Shown here one piece after another: positions 33,774 through 46,732 of a DNA stretch of 64,000 bases. Each line of letters starts with the position of its first letter. Position 1 is the stretch's first letter. The position numbers were made by a program, and so were the translations under genes. Source of the DNA: Cherax quadricarinatus (Eukaryota > Arthropoda > Malacostraca > Decapoda > Parastacidae); assembly GCF_038502225.1 (NCBI RefSeq), contig NW_027196489.1:25335-89334 (forward strand), read 5' to 3'. The notes below the pieces were generated by a model that was not told where the DNA came from, did no database searches, and worked only from the letters and a program-made list of their open reading frames with translations.

Positions 33774-34720
33774 ACATGGAGCACCTGGAACGGAACAAGA
33801 TTATAAACGACAACCAGCATGGATTCATCATGGAAGGCAAATCCTGTGTCACAAACCTGGAGTTTTATGACAAAGTAACAGAAGTAAGACACGAGAGAGA
33901 AGGGTGGGTTGATTGCATTTTCCTGGACTGCAGGATGGCCTTCGACACAGGTCCTCGCAAGAGATTACTGCAGAAGGTGGACGATCAGGCGCATATAACA
34001 GGGAGGCCACTGCAATGGATCAGGGAATACCTGATAGGGAGGCAACGACGAGTCATGGTATGTGATGAGGTATCGCAGTGGGCACCTGTGACGAGCGGGA
34101 TCCCACAAGTAACAGTCCTAGGAACAGTGCTATTTTTGGTGTGTGTGAATGACATGATGGAATGGATAGACTCAGAAGTGTTCCTGTTCTCAGATGATGT
34201 AACAAGCAGGTGAGGAACAAGCAGGACTACAAAGAGACCTGGACAGGCTGGACACTTGGTCCAGCAACTGGCTTCTCGAATTCAACCCTGCCAAATGCAA
34301 AGTCATGAAAATTGGGGAAGTGCAAGAAGACCGCAGACAGGCTAGGTGAACAAAGACTGCAAACATCACTCAAGGAGAAAGATCTTGGGGTGAGTATAAC
34401 ACCGATCACGTCTTCGAAAGCACACATAAGCCAGATTACTGCTGCAGTATATGGGCGCCTGGAAACCCTGAGAATAGCATTCCGATACCATAGTAAGGAA
34501 TCGTTCAAGACACTGTACACTGTGTTCGTCAGGCCCATACTGGAGTATGCAGCACCAGTTCGGAACTCACACCTGGTCAAGCACGTCAAGAAATTAGTGA
34601 AAGTGCGAAGGTTTTCAACAAGGTTAGTTCCGGAGTTAAGGGAATCTCTACCCCTGCAACCAAAATTAGGTGAGCACAATTATGTGAGTACACACATTCA
34701 CACACACACACACACCACAC
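33774..34720 (+). pseudogene. CR1-like LINE array, member 1 (RT fragment with 3' tail)
   Basis: It begins inside RT at MEHLERNKIINDNQHGF and reads DCIFLDCRMAFDTGPRKRLL, WAPVTSGIPQVTVLGTVLFL and VFLFSDDV. The active site SDD is altered from ADD. A frame break near 34210 is followed by LDTWSSNWLLEFNPAKCKVMK, VFVRPILEYAAPV and a truncated C-terminus. It ends with CCCCTGCAACCAAAATTAGG (about 34650-34670) and CA repeats to 34720. GIPQVTVLG replaces the expected GVPQGSVLG. Confidence 0.8.
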
Positions 34721-34721
34721 G

Positions 34722-34771
34722 GGGGGGCTGGAGCTGTGACTCGACCCCTGCAACCATAACTAGGTGAGTAC
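34722..34771 (+). mobile_element. CR1-like LINE array, member 2 (3'-terminal ~50 bp only)
   Basis: GGCTGGAGCTGTGACTCGAC and CCCTGCAACCATAACTAGGTGAGTAC equal the last 50 bases of the family and nothing else. It is a severely 5'-truncated copy lodged between members 1 and 3. Confidence 0.75.
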
Positions 34772-34772
34772 A

Positions 34773-35260
34773 CCAATTTGGAATCCACACATGATCAAAC
34801 ACGTCAAGAAATTAAAGAAATTGCAAAGGTTTGCAATAAGACTTTTTCCAGAGCTTAGGGGTATATCCTACCAGGAGAGACTAAGGAAAATCGACATGAC
34901 AACACTGGATTACAGGAGGGATAAGGGACATGATAACGACTTACAAAGTACTGAGAGGAACTGACATGGTGGATAGGGACAGGATGTTTCAGAGATGGGG
35001 CACAGCAACAAGAGATCACAAATGGAAGTTGAAGACTCAGATGAGTCATAGGAATGTGAGGAAGTATTTCTTCACTCATTAAGTTGTCAAGAAGTAGAAC
35101 AACCTGAAGAGTGAGGTAGTCGAGGCAGAATGCATACGCAGCTTTAAGAAAAGATACGACAAAGCTCATGGAGCAGGGAGAGACTAGGTCTAGTATCGAT
35201 CAGCTAAGAGGTAGGGCCACGGGATGACTTGATCCCTGCAACACCAAATAGGTGAGTACA
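34773..35260 (+). pseudogene. CR1-like LINE array, member 3 (C-terminal fragment)
   Basis: It starts at WNPHMIKHVKKLKKLQRFAI, the tail of RT. It continues through LFPELRGISYQERLRKIDM, loses frame near 34920, and keeps the conserved end region (HRNVRKYFF-like) before TGATCCCTGCAACACCAAATAGGTGAGTAC. The (AC)n tract follows. Confidence 0.78.
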
Positions 35261-35421
<161 letters not shown>

Positions 35422-36867
35422 GCAACTGAGCAACACAAACCACAACCCACTCACTGTTCCCTCTTCCAGCAACACCCACATCACAAACCTCATCTCTACA
35501 GCTGTCCCTTATGGGCATTCTGACCCCACCCCCATTATCACAAACCCCACCTACACCACAGTCCCCCATAGGCCCCCACCAAGGCTCCCGCTCTCCCAAC
35601 CCCAATATTCTTCCAGGACCACAGTGATAGAAAAGAAGCTGAAAGTTTGGTACACAAACGCGGACGGAATAACGAATAAACATGAGGAGTGGCACGAAAG
35701 AATCATTGAGAAATCCCCAGACATCATAGCAGTCACAGAAACAAAACTCGCTGAGACAATAACAGACGCAATCTTCCCACCGGGATATCAGGCTCATATA
35801 ACAGGAAGGGCACTGCAATGGATCAGAGAATACCTGACAGGGAGGCAACAACGAGTCATGGTACATAATGATGTATCACAATGGGCACCTGTGACCAGCG
35901 GAGTCCCACAGGGGTCGGTCCTAGGACCAGTGCTATTTTTGGTATATGTGAACGACATGATGGAAGGGTTAGACTCAGAAGTGTCCCTGTTCGCAGACGA
36001 TGTAAAGTTAATGAGGAGAATTAAATCAGATGAGGAACGGGCAGGACTTCAAAGAGACCTGGACAGACTGGACACCCGGTCCAGCAACTGGCTTCTCGAA
36101 TTTAATCCCGCCAAATGCAAAGTCATGAAGATAGGGGAAGGGCAAAGAAGACCGTAGACAGAATATAGGCTAGGTGGCCAAAGACTGCAAACCTCGCTCA
36201 AGGAGAAAGATCTTGGAGTGAGTATAACACCGAGCATGTCTCCGGAAGCACACATCAACCAGGTAACTGCTGCAGCATATGAGCGCCTGGCAAACCTGAG
36301 AACAGCGTTCTGATACCTTAATAAGGAATCGTTCAAGACACTGTACACCGTGTACGTCAGGCCCATACTGGAGTATGCAGCACCTGTTTGGAACCCGCAC
36401 TTGATAAAGCACGTCAAGAAACTAGAAAAAGTGCAAAGGTTTGCGATAAGGTTAGTTCCAGAGCTAAGGGGAATGTCTTATGAAGAAAGGTTAAGGGAAA
36501 TGGGCCTGACGACACTACAGGACAGGAGGGTCAGGGGAGACATGATAACGACATAAAATATTGCGAGGAATAGACAATGTGGACAAAGACAGGATGTTCC
36601 AGGGAGGGGGCACAGAAACAAGAGGTCACAATTGGAAGTTGAAAACACAGATGAGTCAGAGAGATATTAGGAAATATTTCTTCAGTCATAGAGTTGTCAG
36701 GCAGTGGAATAGCCTAGAAAGTGATGTAGTGGAGGCAGGAACCATACATAGTTTTAAGACGAGGTATGATAAAGCTCATGGAGCGGGGAGAGAGAGGACC
36801 CAGTAGCAACCGGTGAAGAGGCGGGGCCAGGAGCTAGGACTCGACCCCTGCAACCACAAATAGGTGA
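35422..36867 (+). pseudogene. CR1-like LINE array, member 4 (endonuclease start fused in frame to RT)
   Basis: One open frame (to 36154) reads the endonuclease start EKKLKVWYTNADGITNKHEE and PDIIAVTETKLAETITDAIF. It then passes directly from PPGYQ into the RT segment AHITGRALQWIREYLTGR, TSGVPQGSVLGPVLFLVYVN and SLFADDVKLM. Compared with the other copies, the rest of the endonuclease and the first RT motifs are missing without loss of frame. After a TAG at 36155, the C-terminal domain continues (YVRPILEYAAPVWNPHLIKH, 36350-36540, then 36561-36806). It ends CCCTGCAACCACAAATAGGTGAGTAC. Confidence 0.82.
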
Positions 36868-36869
36868 GT

Positions 36870-36965
<96 letters not shown>

Positions 36966-36976
36966 ACACACACAAA
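36868..36976. repeat. (AC)n microsatellite joining array members 4 and 5
   Basis: About 105 bp of AC starting directly after TAGGTGAGTAC, with single AAC and TAC interruptions. Confidence 0.96.
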
Positions 36977-39436
36977 CAAAGGAGATATGCCATACGCGAA
37001 GGCCCTATCAGACCCACGTGGGGCCAGGGAAAAGACGAGGAGCACACTAAGATCAAATGACAGGTCTGAAGACAATGATGGTATGTTATATGCAGAGACT
37101 CTAACAGCCAACTGCAGTAGCAAGGAACAGCTGATCATGAAAGACAGTTCACTGAACATAGAAGTTTCAGCAAGGACTGGGATTGAAGGCAAGAACATTT
37201 CAATGGAAGGAACTAAAACACTTCAGAGGATGCAAATGGAGACTCAGTAGGAGGAGGAAAGAGAGAGGTCAGTTTTTGTCTATGGGCTCCAAGAAGCCAA
37301 AGGAGACAAGTTTGAAGAAATAAAACAGGAGGAGAAAAAAATGATCGAAGACATCATGAAAACAATAGGTGAGGGCGATATGACCCAGGTGACAAATTTT
37401 CGGAGAATTGGGTGGTTTGCGTGTGGAAGGAAAAGGCCTGTCAAAGTAATTTTCAAGGAAGAATCAGCTCGAACCAGGATCCTGCAAGAGAAAGCACGAC
37501 TGAGGACCAGAGAATGGAAAAGGTACAGGAGGCAAAGGACCCAGGAAAATAAGGAGATTAGTAGAAGAGCCAGGAACGAGTATGCAGAGATAAGGAGGGA
37601 GGCCCAGCGACTGTACGAGAACGGCATAGCATCGAAAGTCAAGTCTGACCCAAAACTGTATAGCCACATTAGGATGAAAACAACAGTTAAAGACCAGGTG
37701 ATAAGGCTGAGGAAAGAAGGTGGGGAACTCACAAGAAGTGATCAAGAAGTATGTGATCAGCTTAATATGAGATTTAAGGAAGTATTTACAGTGGAGATAG
37801 GAAGGCCTCTGAGGGGACAGAACATAGGGGCACACCAACAAGGAATATACCAAAAAGTGTTGGATGACATATATACAAATGAGGAGGAGGTGAAGAAGCT
37901 GCTAATGGACATCGATACCTCAAAGGCAATGGGATGGGACAACATCTCCCCTTAGGTCCTTAGAGAAAGAGCAGATATGCTGTACATGACACTTACCACA
38001 ATCTTCAACACATCCCTGGAAACTGGGCATAGAAAACTGGAAACTGGAAACTGAGGTATGGAAGATGGCAAATGTAGTTCCCATTTTTAAAAAAGGAGAC
38101 AGAAAAGAGGCACTAAACTATAGACCTGTGTCACTGACGTGTATAGTATGCAAAGTTACGAAGAAGATTATCAGGAGGAGAGAGGTGGAGCACCTGGAAC
38201 GGAACAAGAGTATAAACGCCAACCAGCACGGATTCACGGAAGGCAAATCCTGTGTCACAAACCTTCTGCAGTTTTATGATAAAGTAACAGAAGTAAGACA
38301 CGAGAGAGAGGGGTGGGTTGATTGCATCTTCATGGACTGCAAGAAGGCCTTTGACACAGTTCCTCACAAGAGATTAGTGCAGAAGCTAGAGGATCAGGCT
38401 CATATAACAGGAAGGGCACTGCAATGGATCACAGAATACCTGACAGGGAGGGAACAACGAGTATCACAGTGGGCACCTGTGACGAGCGGGGTCCCACAGG
38501 GGTCGGTCATAGGACCAGTGCTATTTTTGGTATATGTGAACGACATGATGGAAGGGTTAGACTCAGAAGTGTCCCTGATCGCAGATGATTTGAAGTTAAT
38601 GAGGAGAATTAAATCAGATGAGGATCAGGCAGGACTTCAAAGAGACCTGGACAAACTGGACACCTGGTCAAGCTACTGGCTTCTTGAATTTAACCCAGCC
38701 AAATGCAAAGTCTTGAAGATCAGGGAAGGGTGCAGAAGACCGCAGACGGAGTATAGGCTAGGTGGCCAAAGACTGCAAACTTCGCTAAAAGAGAAAGATC
38801 TTGGGGTGAGTATAACACCGAGCATGTCTCCGGAAGCACACATCAACAAGATAACTGCTGCAGCATATGGGCGCCTGGCAAACCTGAGACAGCATTCCGA
38901 TACCTTGGTATGGAATCGTTCAAAACACTGTACACCGTGTACGTCAGGCACCTATTTGGAACCCGCACTTGATCAAGCACGTCAAGAAATTAGAGAAAGT
39001 GCAAAGGTTTGCGACAAGGTTAGTTCTAGAGCTAAGGGGAATGTCCTATGAAGAAAGGTTAAGGGAAATCGGCCTGACGACACTGGAGGACAGGAGGGTC
39101 AGGGGAGACATGATAACGACATATAAAATACTGCGCGGAATAAACAAGGTGGACAAAAACAGGATGTTCCAGGGAGGGGACACAGAAACAAGAGGTCACA
39201 ATTGGAAGTTGAAGAGTCAGATGAGACAAAGGAATGTTAAGAAGTATTTCTTCAGTCATAGAGTTGTCAGGCAATCGAACAGCCTAGAAAGTGACGTAGT
39301 GGAGGCGGGAACCATACATAGTTTTAAGACCAGGTTTGATAAATCTCATGGAGCAGGGAGAGAGAGGACGTAGTAGCAACCAGTAAAGAGACGGGTCCTG
39401 GAGCTAAGACTCGACCCCTGCAACCACAAATAGGTG

Positions 39437-39440
<4 letters not shown>
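36977..39440 (+). pseudogene. CR1-like LINE array, member 5 (ORF1 joined to the post-endonuclease part of ORF2)
   Basis: The 5' part is ORF1, with SVFVYGLQEAKGDKFEE, FRRIGWF and KRPVKVIFKEESARTRIL. It runs in frame into the ORF2 linker (REWKRYRRQRTQEN, VIRLRKEGGELTRSD, TSKAMGWDNISP; open 37341-37955), skipping the whole endonuclease. RT follows (38065-39051): NYRPVSLTCIVCKV, ANQHGFTEGKSCVTNLLQFY, DCKKAFDTVPHKRL, TSGVPQGSVIGPVLFLVYVN and SLIADDLKLM, then the C-terminal domain (38969-39370). It has the longest RT frame in the array and is closest to complete there. It ends CCCCTGCAACCACAAATAGGTGAGTAC. Confidence 0.83.
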
Positions 39441-39479
<39 letters not shown>

Positions 39480-39516
39480 ACACACACACACACACACAAA
39501 CACACATACACACACA
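39441..39516. repeat. (AC)n microsatellite joining array members 5 and 6
   Basis: About 75 bp of AC with ATAC and AAAC interruptions, starting after TAGGTGAGTAC and ending at the 5' end of member 6. Confidence 0.96.
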
Positions 39517-40430
39517 TGACATGACGGAAGGAATAAACTCCGAGGTGTCCCTGTTTGCAGATGACGTGAAGTTGATGAGAAGAATTCACTCGATCGAAGA
39601 CCATGCAGAACTACAAAGGGATCTGAACAGGCTGCAGACCTGGTCCAGCAATTGGCTCCTGGTGTTCAATCCCACCAAGTGCAAAGTCATGAAGATTGGG
39701 GTAGGGCAATGAAGACCGCAGACGGAGTACAGTCTAAGGGGTCAGAGACTACAAACCTCACTTAAGGAAAAGGATTTGGGGTGAGTATAACATCAGCCAT
39801 ATCTCCTGAGGCGCACATCAACCAAATAAATGCTGCAGCATATGGGCGCCTAGGGAACCTCAGAACAGCATTCCGACATCTTAATAAGGAATCGTTCAGG
39901 ACCCTGTACACCGTGTACGTTAGGCCCATATTGGAGTATGCGGCACCAGTTTGGAACCCACACCTAGCCAAGCACGTAAAGAAACTAGAGAAAGTGCAAA
40001 GGTTTGCAACAAGACTAGTCCCAGAGCTAAGAGGCATGTCCTACGAGGAGAGGTTAAGGGAAATCAACCTGACGACACTGGAGGACAGGATAGATAGGGG
40101 GACATGATAACGACATACAAAATACTGAGAGGAATTGACAAGGTGGACAAAGACAGGATGTTCCAGAGATTGGACACAGCAACAAGGGGACACAGTTGGA
40201 AGGTGAAGACACAGATGAATCACAGGGATGTAAGGAAGTATTTTTTAGCCACCGTGTAGTTAGGAAGTGGAATAATTTGGAAAGCAATGTAGTGGAGGCA
40301 GGATCCATACATAGCTTTAAGCAGAGGTATGATAAAGCTAACGGTTCAAGGAGAGTGACCTAGTAGCGACCAGTGAAGAGGCTGGGCCAGGAGCTTGGAC
40401 TCGACCCCTGCAACCTCAACTAGGTGAATA
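39517..40430 (+). pseudogene. CR1-like LINE array, member 6 (RT active site to 3' end)
   Basis: It starts at DMTEGINSEVSLFADDVKLM, reads LQTWSSNWLLVFNPTKCKVMK, shifts frame near 39712, then YVRPILEYAAPVWNPHLAKH and ELRGMSYEERLREINLTTLE, with more breaks after 40100. It ends CCCTGCAACCTCAACTAGGTGAATAC at 40430. It has no long AC tail. Confidence 0.8.
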
Positions 40431-40668
40431 CACACTTTATTGGTGGCACACAGAGCAGCGAGATGTGCAGGCGCACAGGTCAGAAAATACACTCAGGAAA
40501 AAAGGCTCGGATGACAGTATAGTAACGCACACAGCCGTACATACATGCACACACGTGTACACACAGGAAGGCCATAAACCAACACACACAACCTTGTTCG
40601 TCCCTACCCTAGCGCAGATACTAGGCCTACAGCAACTGTAAAGGCTGACCCTTGCCGTCTCATACACT
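40431..40668. other. Unassigned spacer after the LINE array
   Basis: It starts ACACTTTATTGGTGGCACAC and has scattered short CA tracts. No coding motif was recognised. Confidence 0.4.
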
Positions 40669-41339
40669 CACACTCACACACTCATGCACTCTCACCCACT
40701 CTCACACTCTCTCACACATTCTCTCTCTCTCACACTCTCTCACTCTCTCACATCACCCACACTCTCACACTTTCACACTCTCTCTCTTATAATCTCTCTC
40801 TCACACTCTCTCGCATTCTCACTCTCTCTCACTCTCACACTCTCCCTCTCACACTATCTCACACTATCTCTCCCACATTCTCTCACACCCTCTTTCACAC
40901 TCCTTCTCACATCTCCCACACTCTCCCACTCTCTCAGACTCTCTTATGATCTCTTTTACAAGCTCTCTCCTACACTCTCTCGCACTCTCCCACTCTCACA
41001 CTCTTCCTCTCACACTCTCTCATACTGTCTTTCCCACATTCTCTCCCACACTCTCTCACACCCTCTCTCACACTCCTTCTCTCACAATCCCTCACACTCT
41101 CTCACACTCTCTCGCACTTCCCCACATTCCCAAACTCTCGCACACACTTTCACACACTCTCACACTCCCTCTCTAACACTCACACTCTCTCACCCACACT
41201 CAATCACACTCACTCTCTCATTCATATTTTCTCAATCACACCCTTTCACTCACACTCTCACTCTCCCACACCCTCTCACCCACACGCTCTCACTCTCACA
41301 TGCTCACATACACACTCTCTCTCAGAGCCTTTCCCCCAC

Positions 41340-41400
<61 letters not shown>

Positions 41401-41445
41401 ATAGCCTTTCCCCACCCTCCTCTCTCTCTCTTTTTTCATTTTTTT
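40669..41445. repeat. CT/CA-rich cryptic simple-sequence region with a pure (CT)n core
   Basis: Irregular CTCTCACACTCT-type units drift over about 670 bp, ending in (CT)n at 41342-41398. The motif AGCCTTTCCCC(C)ACCC appears on each side of the pure CT core (about 41327 and 41402). Long Leu/Ser/His/Thr open frames here are simple-sequence translations. Confidence 0.93.
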
Positions 41446-41663
41446 TACTCAGGGTTTGACAAGGATCCCTAGCTTCATTGACAATCTATTTACAGGTTAA
41501 GGATTCTTAACTTTATTTACATGCTAAGAGCTGTTACCTACATCAGCTCATTTGAGAGCATTTTTATTGTTGTGAAACATGCAAGTAGGGAACAGGATGA
41601 AGTTGGAGCCATCTGTGGGCCAGCATTTTAATTTGATCATCTTACTTTTTCTCGATGGCATCA

Positions 41664-44509
41664 TCATGCTGTACTAATGTGTTCCATACTTGAGTCATCC
41701 TGGGTGTAATTGATCTCAGATGAAATAATGTTCTGGAGAAGGGTACAGCTGGAGTGAAGTTGCTGCTTTCTGCCCGTCTGTGGTATAGAAACTTGCTTCA
41801 CGCTGTCCTCGAAGTGGATCCAAGTGTGGTACTTTGACAATATTGGCCTTGTACATAACAGTAAGGCCACCCACATCCCTCCTGTGTGGAAGGCTCCGCT
41901 GAAATGACAAATCTATCCAGAATTGGTCCAGGCGAGAGATGAGACGTCTTGCTCTGTTCTCTATCTACTCTGTCAAGCAGTCGCAGATGAAAGGGAGGGC
42001 GGGCAAACCAAGAAAGTGGAGCACATTCAAGGTGTGAACGTACTTGTGCCTCGCACAAAATCTTGCAACCCCTACTGTCAAGCAGATGCGAGATGCGGTG
42101 AAGCGCTGTAAGCTTCCTGGCTGTCTTGCAAGATTTACAACGTGGTTCTTCATGGTCAGTTTGGAGTCAAATTTCACCCCAAGGATATCAACTTCTTCCC
42201 CAGGTGCCAACACCCTCCATTCATGCTTACTACTGCACCGGTATTACCAACATGGTGCCTAGAGATCATCATCATTTGTGTTTTCTAAGGTGCAAATGTT
42301 ACTTGCCATCTATTTCCCCAAGCTGATATAGCTCTTAGCTGGTGATTGATGTAGCTTAGAGCAGCTGGCATTTCTTCTCTTGGATAGGTGAATGTCAGAG
42401 TACAGTCGTCTGTATATGCATGGGATTCTGGGATGAGATGACGAAGGTAATTGAAGTAGGCATTCCATAACAATGGTCCCAGCATGCTTCTCTGAGGAAT
42501 GCTTGCCCCATTAGGATGTCTTACTGATTCTGTTCCATTAAGAACTACCCTTAGAGATCTACCATGAAGGTAATCACTGAGGAGACTTAGCGTAAACCCT
42601 GCAGTTCCCAAAGCTTGCAGTTTTGCTAAGAGGCCCTGGTGCCACACCCGGTCGAAAGCACCAGCAATGCCCAGTGTTACCACACAGCTGACTTTGGATT
42701 CATCCAATGACTGGTGCCACTTAGTGGAAAGGTTTAACAACAGATCAGCAGCAGAGTAACCTTTTCTGAAGCCATAGTGGCGGTCACAAAGTAGTGAGTG
42801 GTAGTCAAAAAACTCTGTCAATTGTCTTGAGATTATTGTCTCAAGGAGCTTGCCAGTGATTGACATGAGTGACACTGATCTGTAGTTGCTGACTTCTGTT
42901 CTGCTCTTCTTTTTGTGTTCAGGGACTACATTTGCCTCTTTCTATAGAGAAGGCAATTCACACTGTACTAGGTAGTGCTGAAAGATGCGAGTTAGAGGTG
43001 CTGCTAGTTGGTCTGCACATCTTCTCAGCAATCTTGGGCTCAACTTGTCTGGGCTCACAGCCTTTTCTTAGTCAAGCGATTTAAGAAGGAAATGCACCTC
43101 TTCCTGCCTTATTATCACCACTAACAGTTTTGATACAGTTCTTGCAGCTAGCCAAGGAGGGTCCCTTGCTGGATCAGGAACTTTCATTTTGGTAGCAAAG
43201 CGTTCGGCAAAGCGGTCCACTTTCTCTTGACTACTAGTAGAGGTGGTCCCATCTTGTCGATTTAGAGGTGGAATGAGTTCATCAGGCAGATAACTTTGTC
43301 TGTCCTTGACCAAGGACCACCAGGTTTTGGAGCCTACCCTCCTTGATGTTAACTTTCTTTTTGTGTCCACCTCCCATTTAGCGATGGCCCACTTTTGAAC
43401 GTCTCCCATATGCCTACAGGCTTGCCTGTGCAAGTTCCTCTTATAGGTGGTATGATGTCTTTTATATCTTCGCCATGCCTTGTACTTAGCAGTAGCAGCC
43501 TCTCTACAGCGAAAGCCAAACCAAGGCTGATCTGTAGGCTTCGTCATATATTGCCGGTGAGGAATATGTTCTTGTTGTAGATTAAGGATGCGTCCAGTGA
43601 AGGCTTTCAATTGGTTCTCAACATCCCCTTGGAGAAGAGCATTCCAATCGTTGGTGGCGAGCTCAGAGTGAAGGGCTGGCCAATTACCTCTTTCCAATAG
43701 CCAAGTTGTGCGTGTGAACTCCTCACCTCTTTCTGTTGGGATCTTAAGTGTCGTAAAAATAGCCCTGTGGTCAGATGATCCAACGTAGCCGAGGGGTTGA
43801 CAAGTGACTATACCTTCTGCTAGATCATTCACTACTGGGTCAAGGGAGGTGCCAGAGATGTGAGTAGGGAAATCAACAAAGTTTCTCATGCCAAATACTG
43901 CAAGAAGATCATCAAAGTCCCTCTGTATAAGGTGTTGGTTGAGGTCACCAACAATTATGATATGTTGACAGTTGTATCATAGCAGAAGGGAGTCAATATT
44001 TTCCATTAGGAAGTTGATGGAGTCTGCATGTTGCCACTGAGGTCTGTACATTGCACATGCTAGTACAGAGGTACTAGTGTTTATGCAGAGCTTGAAAAAC
44101 ATCATTTTAAGATGAGTAGGGATGGCAACATCAATATGCTGGGCATGTACACTTTTAGAGAAGCACATAGCAAGACCTCTTCCTTGCCTTACCTGTCTCT
44201 TCTCATCCATGAGGTGTAGCCAGCAATTCTTGCAAAATTTTCTGGAGTCCTGTCGTCCAAAAATGTTTCAACAACAGTTATCATGTCGGGACGTCGAGTG
44301 CTCACAAAACTGTGTGTAAGCTCTCCAACATTAGTAATAAAACCTCTAATGTTGGCCGACAGGATGCTGATAGATTGGCTCTTCATGATGTGGTCAGCAT
44401 GAGGTGGTGCGTGTGTAAGGCATGTAAGGTGCTTGCCCTTGAGTGAGGTAGGGCACTGAGGCAGCTGCAGGGATGTAGGTCTGTGGTCTTGCATAAGGCA
44501 CAACACCAC
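41664..44509 (-). pseudogene. ORF2 of the Jockey/I-type LINE
   Basis: The endonuclease begins ISILSANIRGF and MITVVETFLDDRTPENFARI (44509-44189), continues GRGLAMCFSK and ACAMYRPQWQHADSINFLME, then GSSDHRAIFTTLKIPTE (about 43790). The RT (42875-42285) has SITGKLLETIISRQL, YGFRKGYSAADLLLNLSTKW, AGAFDRVWHQGLLAKLQALG and SIPQRSMLGPLLWNAYFN. The active site reads AYTDDCTLTF, so the usual YADD is YTDD, and GVPQGS is SIPQRS. The C-terminal domain is spread over several frames (ILGVKFDSKLTMKNHV, HRRDVGGLTVMYKA). Stops and frameshifts occur near 44200, 43970, 43065, 42880 and 42285. Confidence 0.8.
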
Positions 44510-44522
44510 CTGCGGGGCTGAG

Positions 44523-45805
44523 TTAGGAGTAGCTGAGTGGGTGACGTGTGAGAGTGTTCACCAGTTCAGAGATCCTGCTGGTTTGTTCCGAGAACAGGTC
44601 TCTAAACAGGTGGTCCTGTCTGTCACGTTCCTTTTTCTTCTGACACTGGTCCTCCTGATGTCTTTGTTTGTGGCAGTAATTGCACCATGTTGTTAGTGGT
44701 GTGCCCCTTCCGGTGACAGCGAGAGCACTGCCTATGTGCCTGGGAGGGTGGATTATTATTTGTTGCACCTCCTGTGTTTTGCTGATTGGTCTGCACGTTC
44801 TACTGCTGGGACTATGTTGGTGGAAGGTGAGAAGTCTGTAGATGTCTTCCTCCTCCACATCCTCTTCCACTTCCTCTGCCACGTCCTCTACCATGCCCCT
44901 GTGCAGTTCTGACAGATGTGTCCCTGCTGTTCATACTTGGGCGCAGCAGGTGTTCAAGTGCAGTGATAGTGCCTGATTATTAACTGCACCAATCTCTTGT
45001 GGAGAAAATCCTGACTCAGTACTTGCCGATGAAGCACTGCTGCCAAATGTTGGAATAGTGTCGTCAGGTGTGCTGACAGGTGTAGGATCAGAGATAGTAT
45101 GTGCACTGTCTAGTGTACTGGCAGGTGCTGAAGCAGAGATGTCAGGTGTAGGAGAATTAACATATCCAAGACTTGCTTCTTTGCTGGAAAGAGGATCCGT
45201 TCCCTCTGTGGTGGTCAGAGGAATTGTGTTAGAATTCCCAAAGATAATGTTTTGAACTCAATCTGTGGGGTCTTAGAGATGACAGAATTCCACCAGTTAT
45301 TTACCCCTGAGTTGAGCTCAGTGTGGGACTTCCAGTCTTTGTCAATAATGTCACAATCAGCTGAGCAGCTTATGTCACTTGATGTGGACTTGCACTGGCC
45401 TTCTACAGTAGCTTGAAGGTTAGCTAATGATTTGAGGAGCTCATGAAGTGCTTCCCTGTGATGGATTATCTTAGCTGCAACTTTACAACACAGCCCATGA
45501 TGGTAGTCTTGATCTTTGGATAAGAGTCCCTGAGGTACTTCTGAATCTTCTTCCTCTAGCACCAGGTTTGTATCCACATATACCACAGGATTATGGATAT
45601 CCTTCAATTTTCTGAGATTTTCAACCTGGCTGAAACAGAATTCTTCTTCTGGAATGCAATCTGTGTGGCAGTAGTTGGATCAAGTAGGCTCCTTACATCT
45701 AAGAAGTATTTTGTCCCTTGAAGTATACCCACAAACACTGCAGTAACTACTGGGACAATAGCTAGATAGCATAAATACTCTTGCTATTTTGCGATGTGAA
45801 GTCAT
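44523..45805 (-). pseudogene. ORF1 of the Jockey/I-type LINE, with N-terminal Cys-rich block and zinc knuckle
   Basis: From an ATG at 45805 the frame has a Cys-rich N-terminus (CPSSYCSVCGY, LLRCKE, then after a TGA NYCHTDC). It continues with YVDTNLVLEEEDSEV and HELLKSLANL (45607-45215), a Ser/Thr/Pro-rich stretch, and in another frame a zinc knuckle CNYCHKQRHQEDQC (about 44680-44640). It would bind the element's RNA. At least one nonsense mutation and one frameshift are present. The N-terminal Cys pattern suggests a zinc-binding domain, which is inferred. Confidence 0.65.
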
Positions 45806-46349
45806 CTCAGAGGAGGCATTGCAAGTTTACAATGAAGTTTACAGGAGAGAGAGGGTGGGTGGTGGTATCGTGGGGGTGTTTATCATGGGATGGGTAGTGA
45901 GAGGGTGAGGGCAGGCAGTGGGCCTGCAAGCTGGGAGTGTTGCCTTCTCACTATCACTTAATAAACATTGTTTATGTTATCCACGTTTTCACTACAGGAA
46001 GATGTTACACAAATCACTCTGTTGCATTGTACAAGTCATGTTATAAAGCATCAAGCTGCTGGTACATAGCACAAAAGAGATATAATAGATGCTCACTGTG
46101 AAGGCAATAGTGACGTCACTCCTAGGCCTGCCACTGTCCCCTCACTCTCACCATTATGTTCACCAAAAAAATCTTAACTATCACTGATTTTGCTTATATT
46201 CACTTCTGTGGAGGAGCTGGCTTACTTCTACTAATGTGTTGTAGGTACTACTAGGTCACTGAACATTTTTTTTCCTCACCAACCCTCATAGTTAAGTAAA
46301 TTTAAGAAAGTTTGTGGAGCACACTGTGACACATCCACTCTCTCCCTCT
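45806..46349. other. 5' region of the Jockey/I-type LINE and unassigned flank
   Basis: No coding motif. A GGGTGGTGGTATCGTGGGGG stretch near 45857-45876 and a T run near 46267-46275 are the only notable features. The exact 5' end of the LINE cannot be placed. Confidence 0.4.
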
Positions 46350-46700
<351 letters not shown>

Positions 46701-46732
46701 TTCCCTCACTCTTCCCACTCACATCCAGAAAA

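Larger units (their letters stand above)
41446..45805 (-). mobile_element. Jockey/I-type LINE (minus), decayed
   Basis: T-rich sequence at 41430-41450 may be its poly(A) tail. On the minus strand the order is ORF1 (45805-44523), endonuclease (44509-about 43700), linker, RT (about 43060-42240) and C-terminal domain (about 42240-41700). Clade placement within the Jockey/I group is uncertain. The element lies between two CT-rich arrays. Confidence 0.75.

Noticed and set aside
40684..41472. 262-residue Leu/Ser/His/Thr-rich open frame
   Set aside because: It is a translation of CT/CA simple sequence with no domain.
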